The notes below the pieces were generated by a model. It was not told the origin of the DNA, ran no database searches, and saw only the letters and a program-made list of their open reading frames with translations. A DNA stretch of 64,000 bases from Hydractinia symbiolongicarpus (lineage: Eukaryota > Cnidaria > Hydrozoa > Anthoathecata > Hydractiniidae), in assembly GCF_029227915.1 (NCBI RefSeq), contig NC_079876.1, positions 31,469,828 to 31,533,827 on the forward strand. The letters are read 5' to 3'. Positions within the stretch are counted from its first letter, which is position 1. Every line of letters starts with the position of its first letter. Shown here piece after piece: positions 47,659 to 59,916 of the stretch. The position numbers and the translations under genes are program-made.

Positions 47659-48092
47659 TTCGATAATTATATTTTTTCTTTTCTTTCAGTTTAATAGCTT
47701 TACATAGCTCGTTTCACGAAACTTTAATTTCAGATAAAAACATATAGCCATATTTCTTTCTTTTTACTTGCATATTTGTTTAAGTTTTTTTTGCAATGTT
47801 TTGAAGTAAACCCAGAGCAAATAAAACCGGGGGTGTACTTTACAGTTTAAAGACTAAAAAACAACTACACACAAATACTGGTTATTCGTTTTGTTATTAA
47901 AATCTCAGGAATATTGTTTTAAAAAGCTGAGGAAGGAAAGGTATATAAATCTTTAGAAAAAACTTCGTCTTCAAGAATTAAGAAAAGCAAAAAATATGGC
48001 ATAAAACACCCGCATTATAAACGTTTGTTTGCTTGTGAGCTAATACTGACAGGCAGTTGCGACTACAACACATTGCGAAGAGAAAATCTATC
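47659..48092. other. Presumed RhoGAP 5' UTR and promoter
   Basis: No coding feature is recognised between the RhoGAP start codon and the candidate minus-strand exon at 48093-48340. AT-rich; no TATA or initiator element stands out. Confidence 0.4.
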
Positions 48093-48340
48093 TTAGGTCT
48101 TCATGCAGAGGTCGGAGTTTAAATCAAAAAGCAGTCTTGTAACAACTTGTCTTAGTTTGTGAATAAAAAAATAAAAGTCATTGTCCAAAGTTAAAGTCAC
48201 ACAACCCTTTTCCTTAATAGTTTGAACACAAACGTTTTCGCCCACATTTTTTTTGTCTAAATAACTGGCGTTTTTCACCCCTTGGGCTCCATCAAAGTAA
48301 ACATCGTGACAGCAGCTATGTTGACCCAACCACAACCGAT
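48093..48340 (-). CDS. Candidate coding exon, unrecognised
   Basis: Minus-strand frame after a strong pyrimidine-rich acceptor (cttctcttcag ending at 48341), phase 1, running 82 codons to a TAA at 48093. The product is DRLWLGQHSCCHDVYFDGAQ followed by a mixed hydrophilic/hydrophobic stretch ending LCMKT. Without splicing, an ATG at 48359 would give an 88-aa frame. Composition is protein-like, with five Cys, but no family is recognised and no upstream exon was located before the DYNC2LI1 3' end. Confidence 0.3.
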
Positions 48341-48561
48341 CTGAAGAGAAGAAACGCACATATTTCTTAGTGGGAATTTTCCCAACAAAAACACCATGTA
48401 ATATTCATGATCACGAACAAGCTGTGTATGTTGTTTTATAATCTATTTTAGTGTGGTTAGTAGCAGACTAAATAAGACAGTTTCGTGCCAAAAAGCGTAT
48501 GTATTAACAGTTATAATATAATCATAAACCTATTTTCAGGAGCTAATAAATTATTTTCAAA

Positions 48562-49033
48562 ATGGCAAATCCGAAATTGGTACCCATATCAATAGGTCAA
48601 GCTGGGTAAAGTTTTATAGAGAACATGTTATTCAATATTTTACATCATATTAGCTGTTGAAGCTATACCGTTTTTAATGTATGAAGATAACAGAGATAAC
48701 GTGCCAAAAAACAAAATGTGATAACGGTGATTGTTATCATGTTTCCAGGATCAAAAGGATCAATCAATCATGTTGATATGTGTCACTGACAAAGTAAAAA
48801 ACTTGTTCACGTGCTGACATCGATAACAATAATGAAAATTTCAAACTTTCAAAATCTACCTTCACCGAATAAATTTAGGCAAGGTCTATGACTTTCCGGT
48901 CGCATGTATCAGGATGTCAAATATTAATTTCTTATTGTCTTAGCATTCCTGACATTTTCGACATTTCCCTATTCTTTTCAGCTATTATCGCCGACAACTA
49001 TATACACCTATTTGGCATTTGTTGGAACCTTAG
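48562..49033 (+). CDS. Candidate two-exon microprotein gene
   Basis: Exon 48562-48605 starts ATG in a good context (ttcaaaATGG) and ends GCTGG|gtaaag. Exon 48982-49033 follows a strong acceptor (attcttttcag) and joins in phase to a TAG, giving 31 aa: MANPKLVPISIGQAG then YYRRQLYTPIWHLLEP. It lies between the divergent RhoGAP 5' end and the 3' end of DYNC2LI1. The first exon might instead belong to a longer gene whose later exons I cannot see. No family assigned. Confidence 0.3.
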
Positions 49034-49365
49034 ATAAACTTTGAAATTGACAATCTATTACACGCATTATATTAAAGCGCAGACTGAGTCCTTGCGGATA
49101 TTTTGATGAATAGAAAGAGATTTGATTAACCCTTCAAAGCTTTTCTTGCCACATCATAGAAATCACTGATATTCCTGACTTTTTCCTGACATTTTGACAA
49201 TATTTTGGAACTTCCTGGCTGTTAATAGAACGGACATCCTAATTTAAGCAATTATTATTTGAAATAAATAAAACATTTTTTTTTACAAAGGCTAAAAAAT
49301 ATCTAATCGCATAAGCATTGGAATATATTCACGCACGCCACCGCAAACACAGAAAAACGTTTCTT

Positions 49366-52300
49366 TCATTTCTTTTTCTGCTTCGTTCCAACACTAGCAT
49401 TTAGCTGCGCTTCTTTAGCCTTTCTTGCGCTAACTTTTCGATATCTTTCCAGCTCCTAAAAATAGAGACACGAACTCAGTTAAACGCTTCAAAAAATCGT
49501 AACGTATAGTGGACGTCATCAAAACATAAATTCCATCCACATTCCAATTAAAAAGCGAGAATTCTTTTTAACAAAAACCTTTTCTTTCCAATGATCATCT
49601 CTTTGCATGCAGGGTATGGAAGAAACACAATGAACATAACAAGCTCGGTAGGGGTGATAAAGATAAACGTGTTTTTAATTATTATTATTGTTGGGTCATT
49701 ATGTCTTCACAACGATGAAAGGTTAAATTTCATTAAGATACCTATAGTTAAACACACGTGTAGTTAGCATAACTTTTGGTTCTTATTGACCTTGCTATTC
49801 TCTTTCAGCGTTAAAACGAAGGGAGTTAGATGTGTAGGTATAAATTTGATTAATAATGCTATGAAAAGCCATCAAAGACCAGCGCTGGTTAAAGATCAAC
49901 ATAACAAGAACCTAATAAGAACCAACATCTCCTTTTTCTTTGAACGTTAGAAGTTTCAGTGTTTTAGTGAATGAAACGGACTGACGAAGAGATATGTTAT
50001 ATGACTGGGACATACAAAAACGGGAATTCCCCCATTGCTAAACGCAGCTATCGTCTTTGGCTCACAAACAGAAATGTAGTGGTATTATATAACAGACTAG
50101 TCGCTAGCCCGTGGAAAACTCATGAGTTCGCCAGTTCTCAGTCCGTCGTTCATATTCCAGAATTCGCTATTTCGTGAATCTTTAGTACAAAGTGGGGATT
50201 CGACTACCATTTTGAACAAAATTAAGTATTAAGTATTAATAACGGAGATTTTCGATCAACACAAGCTGGGTTCAGAAGAGACTTAAAATATATTGAGCTT
50301 TTTCCTAAAATTATTGATTTTTGACCGCTATTTTGACAAAGTTTCCAATTTTTCCCGAAAAGTAAACATGCTAAATTTTTTCCAAATCTTTTCGTACCTC
50401 ATCTTTTTGTACTCGTATAGTGTCAACAATTTCATCAGCAAATTGTTTATCGGTTGCCGGATTTTTTTTCTCATCCTTCACCTCTTTCTAAATGACAGCA
50501 TGACGCGTAATTATGACAACATTAAAACAATTAACCATCACAAATTTTGCAATAAAACAACAGAACTAAAAGATAGACTAATTGAACGAATTTTATATAA
50601 CCACAAGTAAATTTAAGCCTGACTCAACTTAGTACTGATCATTTAAAATCAACGTTTTTATTTTGAATACCGTATCACCTTTAGCGCCCACTGCAAACTC
50701 TTAACACGACGGCTAGAGGCGCAAGCCTTAAAGTACTCAACATTGTACAAAACAAAAATCAACATTATTCCGAAATTTTAATAAGCGCCAAGATTTCTAA
50801 TTGTATTATGATGTAAATCCATGGTTTCAACCAATAAATTTCCTTAGGCCGGCGTCATCTTAAGCTTACACGCAAATTTTTCTCTCTGCTGGACGCTGTG
50901 TTGCTGATTTTTATCACAAATTTTTTAAAAAAAAACTAGAAAGAGACTTAGCTATATCTTATAAGGTTGATTCGGAAAAAATATCGAAACCTAATTTTTT
51001 CAGGTACGAAAAATATTTGGAAAAAAAAAATTTAAAAATATGGAAAAATATTCGAAAAAAATATATCAAAAACTAATTTTTGCGGCTAATTTATATAGTG
51101 TACTAAACTAACCAAGCTAACTAAAATTTCTTCCTATATTTTTGCAAAGAATTCCACAGCATAACTCACCTGAGAAGGAAACACACTCAGATACGTATCA
51201 CTCCACAAATCGTATGGTAAACTAAAACAAAAAGATGTCTTTTATGTGGAAAACATCCACAAGTTTGCATGTTGAGGGAAATTTTATTGCTGTCAAAATT
51301 TTGTACCACAGACAGAATTATTTTTATCATAACAAATGTTATTTGTCAACAAACTAGGTTTGATGTGATTATTACATTTCATTTCACTTAAAGTTAGCGT
51401 AGAAAATGGTACGTGGTCTAGTGATTATGGCGATCGCTTCGTAATCACAAGGTCGCTGTTTCGGTTCACAGCTACAGGCCAAATCAATATCATGTGAGGG
51501 AAATGGTTTGAGCAGTCCCGGTGTATACTTAATGCATACATTAAGAACACATCACATTGATAACAGTGTTTCCAACACTGAAGTGACTATCCAGTATAAA
51601 TATTCGGAATAATAATAATAATAAAAACAATAAAAAATTTTCTTTTTTACCTAATCTATTAAGGAAGGGTTTTTTTTAAACCTCCTATTCTACTACGTCT
51701 TTTTCACAAGCATACCTTCTACAACTTAGAAATATGTCGTAGACCCGGAAGAGTTAATTTTTAAAAGAATGAATTAGTTCGCCATTCACAACTGTACTTT
51801 CAACCGAAGGTTACTTGTTGTTTAAGCTACTTACCCTCCCCTTCTCGCTTTTACGAGACGGTCAGCGGATATAGGTGGTGCACCTAAATGAACAAACATG
51901 GCGTCGTAATAGCGTGGCCAAGAAAGCATGCATTTTACTCAGATATATGTTTTTTCTTGCGAAATGACCATGTCAAACAAACAAACAAAAATAAAAATAG
52001 ACCACTACGGTCGAAAAATAGACGGGTATTGTTACAAAATAGACTGGTGTGGTTATAAATAGACTGGTGTGGTTATAAAATATAGATCGGTAAGTATTAT
52101 AAAATAGATATGGTGGTTATAGTATAGACCAGATGATAATAAAATGGACGAATATGGTTAAAAAATAGACTGGTATGGTAATAAAATAGACCGGTGTGGA
52201 TATAAAATGGACGAGTATGGTTATAAAATAGGCTGACATGGTTATAAAATAGGCTGGCATGGTTATAAAATAGACCGTTGTGAGTATAAAATAGACAAGT

Positions 52301-55300
52301 ATGATTTTAAAATATACCAGTATGGTTATAAAATAGACTGGTGTGGTTATAAAATAGACCGGCGTGGTTATAAAAATTTATATACCTATCTGCTGCAGAG
52401 TATCCATTCCGTATGGCACAATTATTGGTTTAGTATGTTCTATACAAGAGGTTTTGCTAAAATAAAGAAAAACATATTGAAGTAAGTTGCAGGGAAAAAA
52501 GGTTGCAAAAAACAATTTTGTAAAAGTGTACCTTAGGTTGGAAGCAAACGCAAGATGGTTTAACACATTTTTTGCTCGACTCGTTAGACCTTCAGCTTTG
52601 GTGCTAAAAAACTGAAATATAAGTCAGATGGGTTAGAAGGTAACTGAAAGCAAAGAAGAGAAGTCAAACCTGGTCTGTGTCATCAGTTTAGAAAAAGAAA
52701 AAAACGCTACACCTGTACTAGAAATGTTGTACTTAGAGGTTGGTGGCTGAACATGTCTTATCAACGTTGAGAAGGTACACAGTAATTTTCGAATCCCTGA
52801 TTTTACAGTTCCACCACTTTAAATTCCCCGATTTTTTTTGTTTCTAAAGAATGGTTATATTTAATATTTTCAAAATAACTTAATTTTTCACTCTTCTGTC
52901 TGAAGTACATATTGCAATTTGCAAAATCCTTTTTTGACTATAGCAACAAATTTCTATGTATTAACCGGTCGATCGATAGGAATAGTTAGTGTCTGATTTA
53001 TATAGACAACTCTGTAATTAGCAGACACTTTTGGTCCAATAACCTTTATCCGCTAATCAGAATTCTCCGCTTTTTGGAAAGTCTCATTTTCTCACTTTAA
53101 GTCGACAGGAAACGGGTTTATAGAAGCACTAGCACAATTCAGTTTACAGTTTAGTGGGGATACAAAATGCTCAAATATCTAACTGTTCATTTTAATTAAA
53201 AAAACATTTACAGAACTTTTTATGAGTCATAAGATTTTTTATTTGTTAAAGGAGTTAAAATAAATAGTTGCGGATATATCATCGTCATGAAACGTTGAAA
53301 CATTCTCAAGCAACTTTAGTTCTGTAAAAACATTTTCAAGCAACTTCAGTTCTGTAAAAACATTTTTAAGCAACTTTAGTTCTGTAAAAACATTTTCAAG
53401 CAACTTCAGTTCTGTAAAAACATAAACACAATCAAAAAAATATTTCTTGCGAAAAGGAAGACATGTTTTTAAATCTAAAGGAATAAGACTTCAAGAAAAG
53501 AAAACTACAATAACTTCTTTGTTGCACACTTTGAAGAATTTTTTTTTAGCAAAAAGATGACTTCTTATATTTTTTCGTTTTTTTTACATACCAAAATTAG
53601 TTGGTTAAAATTAAGCAAACAATAATCAACTCTTCAGATCTAAATATTAACTAAAAAATAAGCAACTTTAAAAGTCTGAACAAAATCCGAAGTTGCTTAT
53701 ACAAAAAAGCATGCAGGTGGATTTCTCCAGTCCTATGCTTATGTATGGAAGCAACTTTTCATCGTCGAATTTTGCATATCATTCTGGCAAAGATCAGTCC
53801 ACAATATCAACCACTTCCTGCATCAACTCAATAAACAATTTAACAAAATCAATTTCATTATCACCACCAGATGTTTCTCCAGTGATACCATATTTTGCTT
53901 AACGATGGTCTGTACTGCAAGTTAGCCGCAGCTATCTATTGAAATACACTTGAGGGTGAATCTGTTGTGGCGATGTTTCTTTGAACTTATCAAAGTTTTT
54001 TTTATCGAGTAAAGAGTAAAAGTGAATAAAGGCTATGAACTGAAGATACTCGTAGTATTCTTTTGGGGGAAAGGATCGTTAAGTGCTTTACTAATGCAAC
54101 AAGTCACACGTAAAAATAAACGTTTCAAGCAAAACATTTTTGTAACAGAAAGTTCCCTCCTACTGTTGCCCGCAAACTATTGTCCACTAACTGTTGTCTG
54201 CTATTTACAGAGTCTTCCAGAAGGATATCACCGTGATTTTACATGTGAAATCACTTTTCACCAGTTCGTTTGAGGTGTGTCCATAAATTAGCAAGTCAAC
54301 TACAAATTAATTATAGTAATTTATTATTTCTTTAAATGTGTAAGGGTAATCCAGACTTACTTGAATCATCCCACCATTGAGAAGGGCCAAAAAACGTATT
54401 GTTTTCGACAGCATTTCCTTTTTGTCGCTGCTTAAATCCTAAAAAGTGATATAAAGCTATGCTAGTTATATTTTACATTAAAATCTCTTTTTGGAAATAC
54501 ACCGAATGGTTTTGTCAGAAAACACCAGTCAGATAAAAAGTAAAATTTTCCTTGTAGTTAATGAATGATTGGGGCGGTTCTCAATACAGACAGAAGCAAT
54601 GTACATGTTTACAACTAGTTCGCAATGTTGCTTTTTTACTCAAGATTAAAGCAAATATTATTTTCTTTTGACTGCTTCCTCACCTGATATAAGTCTGATT
54701 TCGCACCAATAATAACTAAGGGAACCAACAAAGGAGTAATAGTGTTTTTATCCTGAAAAAAAAAGTGAAAAAATTTCTTTCTGCAATTTTTTTTAACCCT
54801 AACAGTGTTTCTTCTGTCATAATTTCAACTTTCCTTAAATAAACCTACAAAATCTGAGAATAGGAAAGTACATACGGTATGGTTCTTTCCAACTCGCCGC
54901 CAAGCTCTGTCTTTTAAATCATTTTCAATACTAAAAACATGTTAATTTTTAAAATAATTACCTATTCTTATAAGAGCATATCTTACAATGACATAAGGTG
55001 TGACAGCCAGAGCATTAGGAGTTTGGAACATTTTAGTGCACCTATGGGTTTATATCTCAACACAATTATTGAAAAACCAAATCATCTTTGCTTTACGTTT
55101 TCTGTTTTTTAAAGTGATATAACATTTTGAAAAGATTGTCCTGTATAACATCTGCAATGTTTAGTGTTTTTGAAGCATGTATACAAAGAGTTTGGAAAGC
55201 AAACGAGACGTGTACAAATATACCAAATGATCTTACTTGGTGTCTGTTTTTGAAGCTTCAGTAATGACTTGTTTAATACGCTGTTTTATCTGCAAGAAAA

Positions 55301-57787
55301 AAATATTGTTCTTGTTGTTGTTGTTTAACCCTTCCCTTTTGATATTAGACTTTATGTTAGGCTTAGATCAACATCCCAAATTAGAATCCTGTTTAATATC
55401 ACCAAAATTGTTGTACGTGCAGTTTCTTTCACAAAAAATTTACACCTTCTCTTTGGAATAATAAAGCCAACCTCTAAAAAACTATCATGCATATCTTATG
55501 ATGTTTAACAATCCTATCAAAGGTCAAACCTGATTTAAAAGTGTTTCCTGTGTTTCCCATAGTTGGTCGGGTTTTGATAAATCCAATACAAGAACAACAG
55601 ACAATTTTCTAGGAAATAAATGTGATTTTAAAAACCTAGTTCTATTGGGAATACATTGTACAAAAACAAAAAATACAGTACACATCTGCTAATTTGAATG
55701 CCATTAATACGAACATCTGGCATTTCGAATAAATTGGTTACTCCCTTGTGTTATAAAACTCCTCTGTTTTATGCTACTTAATTCAACATTCTAACATATC
55801 TTCCAATCACTTCTGTGTTTGAATTAGCAGATGTGTAGTGTACACAAAACGTTAACCATGTTTGTAAACCTGATATTGGAAGGAGTAATCACAACATCCA
55901 AAAGTTTTGACATGGAGCTTCCACCTCCTAACTCCCAAATTTGTGCAACATCTTTTACTTGTGACTGGAAGAAACAAAATATATGACATAAAAAGAGAAT
56001 GAATTTAATCTTTACTGTTGTAGATTGTTGTAGAATGTGGAAAGTTAATAAATGCACACACAATGGTTAAGTGAACTCTTCTAAAACGTTTCTTTCGAAA
56101 CAATAATTAGAAAATTACACAATGTTAATTAACTTTATAAATACTTTGTATTTTAATTAAACTAGTATATGACCCATGGAAAAATCCAAGAGTTGCCTGT
56201 CTTTTTTATACCACATTACGTACATCTTGCTACTTGCGGTAACACTTTGTGTGACAGACAGACATATATATACAGCTATCATAATATGGATTTACCATAT
56301 TGTTTTGTTTTGATTTTCTTCCATAACAAAAATCAAGGCCCACAGTTGGTTTTGGTGTCTCGTCCCTAAAATGCGTATATTATGTTACACACTATCTCAA
56401 AAATCACACACACAAAGACAAAGAAGCATACAAAGAAATTCAAACTTTACTACCTTTCCAAAAACCGCTGTATGAGTGAAGTCTTTCCCTAAAAATTACA
56501 TTTATATTAGATTTGTAAAAAGACCTATTCTGTATACATCAGTTTAACCATAAAAAACAGAAAATGTAAAACACATAAGTTTTCTTATTGTTTATTTCAT
56601 ACTAAATTTTACTAACTTTAGTTTCTACAATCTTTATGTATACCATGTTACTTTTTAGTACGAGAAAATGTTAGATAAACATTGGTATAGTGGTAATTGT
56701 TGAAATTTATTGTTACCACAAAAAAACTCAACAGGTAGCATTAACAATAAAATTTTCAAAGAAAGAAATAAGACTTAAGACTCACTGCATCTTTCGATCC
56801 ACATACTAGCAAATGTGATTCGCTTGCAATATTTGTTGAATCAGAATGACCTGTATATTTAAATCCAAAATATAAATATTTCAATTTATTATTTCCATCA
56901 TGCTATATATTGGATTGATTTTATTTACATGATAATTATTCTATCAGATAAAAAGAGAGCAGCAAAGTAGAAAAGAACAAAAAGAACAGTATTACCTTCG
57001 CTAACATTTTTCAAGATATTTCTTCTTTCATTTAGAGCAATATCCCATAAAGTTTGGCTACAAAAGAACAGTCAAATTATATCAAATTATATAGAAAATA
57101 TAATTTCGAAGTATTATGTCTATTTTTTGCAGATGCCAAGTCACTGCATTTTAATACATTGGAGGTTAATCTCACAAACTAGTAAATGCTTTTTCTGTAG
57201 TGGAAAAGTGGTTATAGTGTGAGCCAAAGCCATACTAAAAAGGGACATGCAACTAGTCATACACATATTTTTTTAATAATATACACCAAGAGTGTTATAA
57301 TGGTTGTTATTATTTTAAAGCTGATTGTACATTATTTTTTGTCTCTATTTCATGGTGATTTGTGCAATTAAAAATATTTTTGCATGAGTTGGAAATGACA
57401 GTAACATTATTAAAAATTATTTTTACTGTTTTTATAATATACCATAAATCCTGAACTATAAATATTGCAGCGCATCTACAATAAATAGAAAAAATGACAT
57501 TGTCAGGCATCAAAACTGTTGCAAATCTTCCTAGTGAAGTCAACCCACCTCACTTAGAAACATCTAGCTTACAATATTATCAAAAAATATTTAAACCAAA
57601 ATATCTTTATTACTGTTATTCGAAGTAATATGATCATATTTTAAAAATTTATCAGTGTTTTTACCTATAATATTTTGTCTAATCACTAAATCAACTTATG
57701 TACTCTTCTTGCTACGAAATATTACATTTTATTATTAGTGTGTGAATATGTTACACTTGTAGCATATTCTTACTTGCCAAAAACCAT
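49366..57787 (-). CDS. DYNC2LI1: Cytoplasmic dynein 2 light intermediate chain 1
   Basis: Ras-like-fold subunit of dynein-2, the retrograde intraflagellar transport motor in cilia. Exons (minus): 57774-57787, 56996-57057, 56786-56850, 56454-56488, 56296-56365, 55870-55964, 55530-55608, 55237-55289, 54876-54930, 54684-54752, 54361-54438, 52532-52611, 52386-52456, 51835-51883, 51170-51221, 50398-50487, 49366-49455; 1107 nt, 368 aa (human 351). All phases agree. Family blocks: TLWDIAL; Walker A GSKDAGKTS at 43-51, split by an intron; PKPTVGLDFCYGR; IWELGGG; VVLVLDLSKPDQLW; LVPLVIIGAKSDLYQ; LPYDLW; and a basic C-terminal tail (ELERYRK...KKK). The start is inferred: ATG plus 11 nt ending AA|gtaaga, with an in-frame stop 12 nt upstream. 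Confidence 0.94.
49776..49925. mobile_element. 150-bp inverted-repeat element
   Basis: TTGGTTCTTATT at the left and its exact inverse AATAAGAACCAA at the right, with weaker pairing continuing inward. MITE-like size; target duplication not clear. It lies in the last DYNC2LI1 intron. Confidence 0.5.
50080..50150 (-). mobile_element. Partial HINE-like element
   Basis: Carries the actagtcgctagcccgtgga end word in the orientation opposite to 28541-28684, with the hairpin partly degraded (gtggaaaactcatgagttcgc). The GTCT core is missing. DYNC2LI1 intron. Confidence 0.6.
51408..51625 (+). mobile_element. Second tRNA-derived SINE type
   Basis: Box-A-like GTGGTCTAGTGATTATGGCG and, 30 nt later, B-box-like TTTCGGTTCACAGC, then a catgtgagggaaatgg word shared with the other SINE family, and an (AATAAT)n tail at about 51608-51625. 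DYNC2LI1 intron. Confidence 0.65.
51990..52374. repeat. 21-bp minisatellite next to a DYNC2LI1 splice donor
   Basis: About 18 diverged copies of taaaatagaccggtgtggtt(a). The array ends about 10 nt from the 5' splice site of exon 52386-52456 (donor at 52384-52385) and fills most of that 0.5-kb intron. Copies vary much more than in the 29-bp array, so it is older. Confidence 0.9.
53300..53423. repeat. 30-bp repeat, four copies in a 60-bp higher-order pattern
   Basis: Unit acattttcaagcaactttag + ttctgtaaaa. Copies alternate caacttta and caacttca, so the present array probably arose by duplication of a dimer. Confidence 0.9.
56159..56290 (-). mobile_element. HINE-like element beside a DYNC2LI1 donor
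   Basis: Inverse of 28541-28684: starts actagtatatgacccatgg, has the partly decayed hairpin, ttttttataccacatta, and the core tgtgtgacagacagac. It ends within about 6-10 nt of the splice donor of exon 56296-56365. Confidence 0.7.
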
Positions 57788-58599
57788 ACTGAAACATCAA
57801 ACATATTCATACTACATGCCTTGTCATCTTTATCTTGCTCTTTTTTAATTTGTTTCTGTTTTGATTTCTAAAGAAGGAACAATTAGTAATAACAGCAAAA
57901 ACATTGTATATATACTGAGTTATTAAGTTGCATTTATGCTTTATTTTTAGGGCGACCTGTTTAAAATTATGGATTTGTACAAATTAATAGAAACAATTTT
58001 CTAAACATTCCATAAAAATACAGTATACCCTTCAGCTATTGGCCAGCAGACTACATCTCCAAATTTGTTAGGAATGTCTGATTTATTAGAAAATTGAAAA
58101 CATCATTAGTTTGTTCAATGTTCTTGAAATGATATTAAAAAGATAAAAGCAATGAAAATTCTCTGAAAAGAAATGAAACTGCCTTTTTATTTCCATTTGG
58201 TTTTATTAATTTCAAAAAAAAAAAAAAAAAAAATTATATATTAAGGAAACAAAATTGAAATAAAATGGAGTTTGGGTCAGTGTGAAATAAATTATGTCTG
58301 CCTTTGGAGAAATATATATAATAGTATATCAGGGAATACAAAAAATAGAGGATTTATTTGGTAATGATATTTAACCATATATCATTTGTGATACAGACTA
58401 ATACTACTAGTGCTACTAATTTATTCCGTTAGGCAGGTTAAATACAAACGCAGCTAAAAGCTGATGTGGACCAATAACAAAATATTAAAAATTAAATAAA
58501 AAGCGTAAATATAACTTTTGTAACTAAAAACATGGAATTTTTGCCTACAAATAAGAAACTTTTAGAACTAGGCCCCTCGCCAGGTTTCTTTTTAAAATA
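57788..58599. other. Upstream region of DYNC2LI1, no gene recognised
   Basis: Presumed promoter and 5' UTR. A minus-strand frame with an acceptor-like edge near 57867 (cttctttag) reads across the start site but in a different frame from the protein, so it could only be 5' UTR. An (A)19-like run lies at 58213-58231. Confidence 0.4.
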
Positions 58600-59015
58600 A
58601 ACGTGTCAGTCATTAGGCATTGTATTCCAAATTTTTCCTCCTCCATAACTAAATTTATGTTTACCCAACAGGGTTTTTACAGGAGATATTTTGAACTGAT
58701 TTTTGGATGTTTCACGTTTACTTTTTTTACATGGAATCATGAGTAACTGCTTTTATAAATAGATACCGTGCATCAAGCACAATAACTAACGTTTGTACAG
58801 GCACGAAATGGAGTGCCATCCAGCTGAACGAAGACAATCATTAGTCGGAAGATTATTTGGAAGGCGATAGATAACACGAGCAGCTTGAGCATGTATTTCA
58901 AGTATTTCTAGCATTTTTGGAGAACAATTTCCCCAAACAGAAATATTATAGGTGACAGACGGTATTACTCTGCTTTGTAATTAAAACTTGAGTGTTGCAC
59001 TGTCTAAAGCTAGCA
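58600..59015 (-). mobile_element. LINE reverse-transcriptase C-terminal fragment
   Basis: Minus-strand reading, with a few frame breaks, gives ALDSATLKF, SRVIPSVTYNISVWGNCSP, ILEIHAQAARVIYRLPNNLP, SAGWHSISCLYKR, then QFKISPVKTLLGKHKF and GGGKIWNTMPND. These are standard C-terminal blocks of jockey/CR1-like elements. It is a different family from the RTE copies and may be related to the fragment at 1-852. Confidence 0.85.
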
Positions 59016-59916
59016 TCTGATTTAACTGTTAAAGTTAAAGTTATCTCTGACTACCTCCCTTATAAATTTATGATTTCTGAAAAGAATCTGGAAAAATAAC
59101 AGATGGAAAATTATAAAGCCAACAACTACTACAACTGGTACATATTTTCCAAAAAACTCTGTTAAATTACTAAAAACAAAAACAAGAGAAAATAATTATT
59201 GTTTAATTATTGTTTATGGAACAAGTGTGCATATTATATTACATATATACATTCAATTTTTTCATTTAAATTTTTTCCAAAAAATGAAATTACAACCTTA
59301 TTAATGTCAGAGTGCTAAAATTTACAACATATTTACCAGTTGACTATACTTTCACAAAATTTGCAGAAGTATTTTTTCGTGAATACTAGACATTCTGTTG
59401 TTTTAATTAAATAATTTGGTAAATAAAAAATCTCAGCTTTTTTAATGCTAATCCTGATAATTCCTGCCCTGCACAAGGGTGCATACGCCAGAAAGCACTT
59501 CTCGGCTAGCTAATGCTTTCAGAAAACGAAACTATGGTAAACATTGGTCCGTACTGACCCCAACATCCTCCGCTACTATAAAATATAAATAATCTCAGAG
59601 GTTTAGCATTTAAATAATAGTTCAATCTGTGCCCCGAGGCGAAAATTAAACGCAGTTGGCCGCTACATCGCTGAGTCACAAACCTATTATCAAAACTGTC
59701 ATTAAAATATTTAGTATGATGCCTACGCTTGATAAAAATAATAAGGCAAAGGAAAACATTCAATCCTGGAGCGAATTAAAAAATTCTAAAACTGGTAATA
59801 ACTACGAACAGATGGGATTTGTTATGAGATATAGCTAAATGGAGCTCTTGTTTATTTTTGCCACCTGTTGAACTGATTAGGCTAACAGTTTTTAAGGTTC
59901 CCTTTTTTGTGTGTGC
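59016..59916. other. Intergenic, no confident gene
   Basis: The plus-strand frame at 59656-59838 has its first ATG at 59717 and would encode 41 aa (MMPTLDKNNKAKE...); it lacks support. The minus frame at 59506-59763 is not family-like. Confidence 0.4.

Noticed and set aside
51410-51475. Possible second tRNA gene
   Set aside because: Box-like words are present but no acceptor stem pairs, and an AAT-repeat tail follows; it is better read as a SINE.
3495-57787. The three minus-strand genes as a functional cluster
   Set aside because: They act in unrelated processes (LDB1 transcription complex, Rho signalling, ciliary dynein), and shared strand alone does not imply co-regulation.
57768-57867. 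Minus-strand coding exon upstream of the DYNC2LI1 start
   Set aside because: The open frame after the acceptor-like cttctttag is not in the DYNC2LI1 frame, and an in-frame TGA precedes the chosen ATG; at best it is 5' UTR.
59656-59838. 60-aa plus-strand frame
   Set aside because: It begins at a non-ATG codon; the internal ATG leaves 41 residues with no phase-compatible downstream exon or family support.
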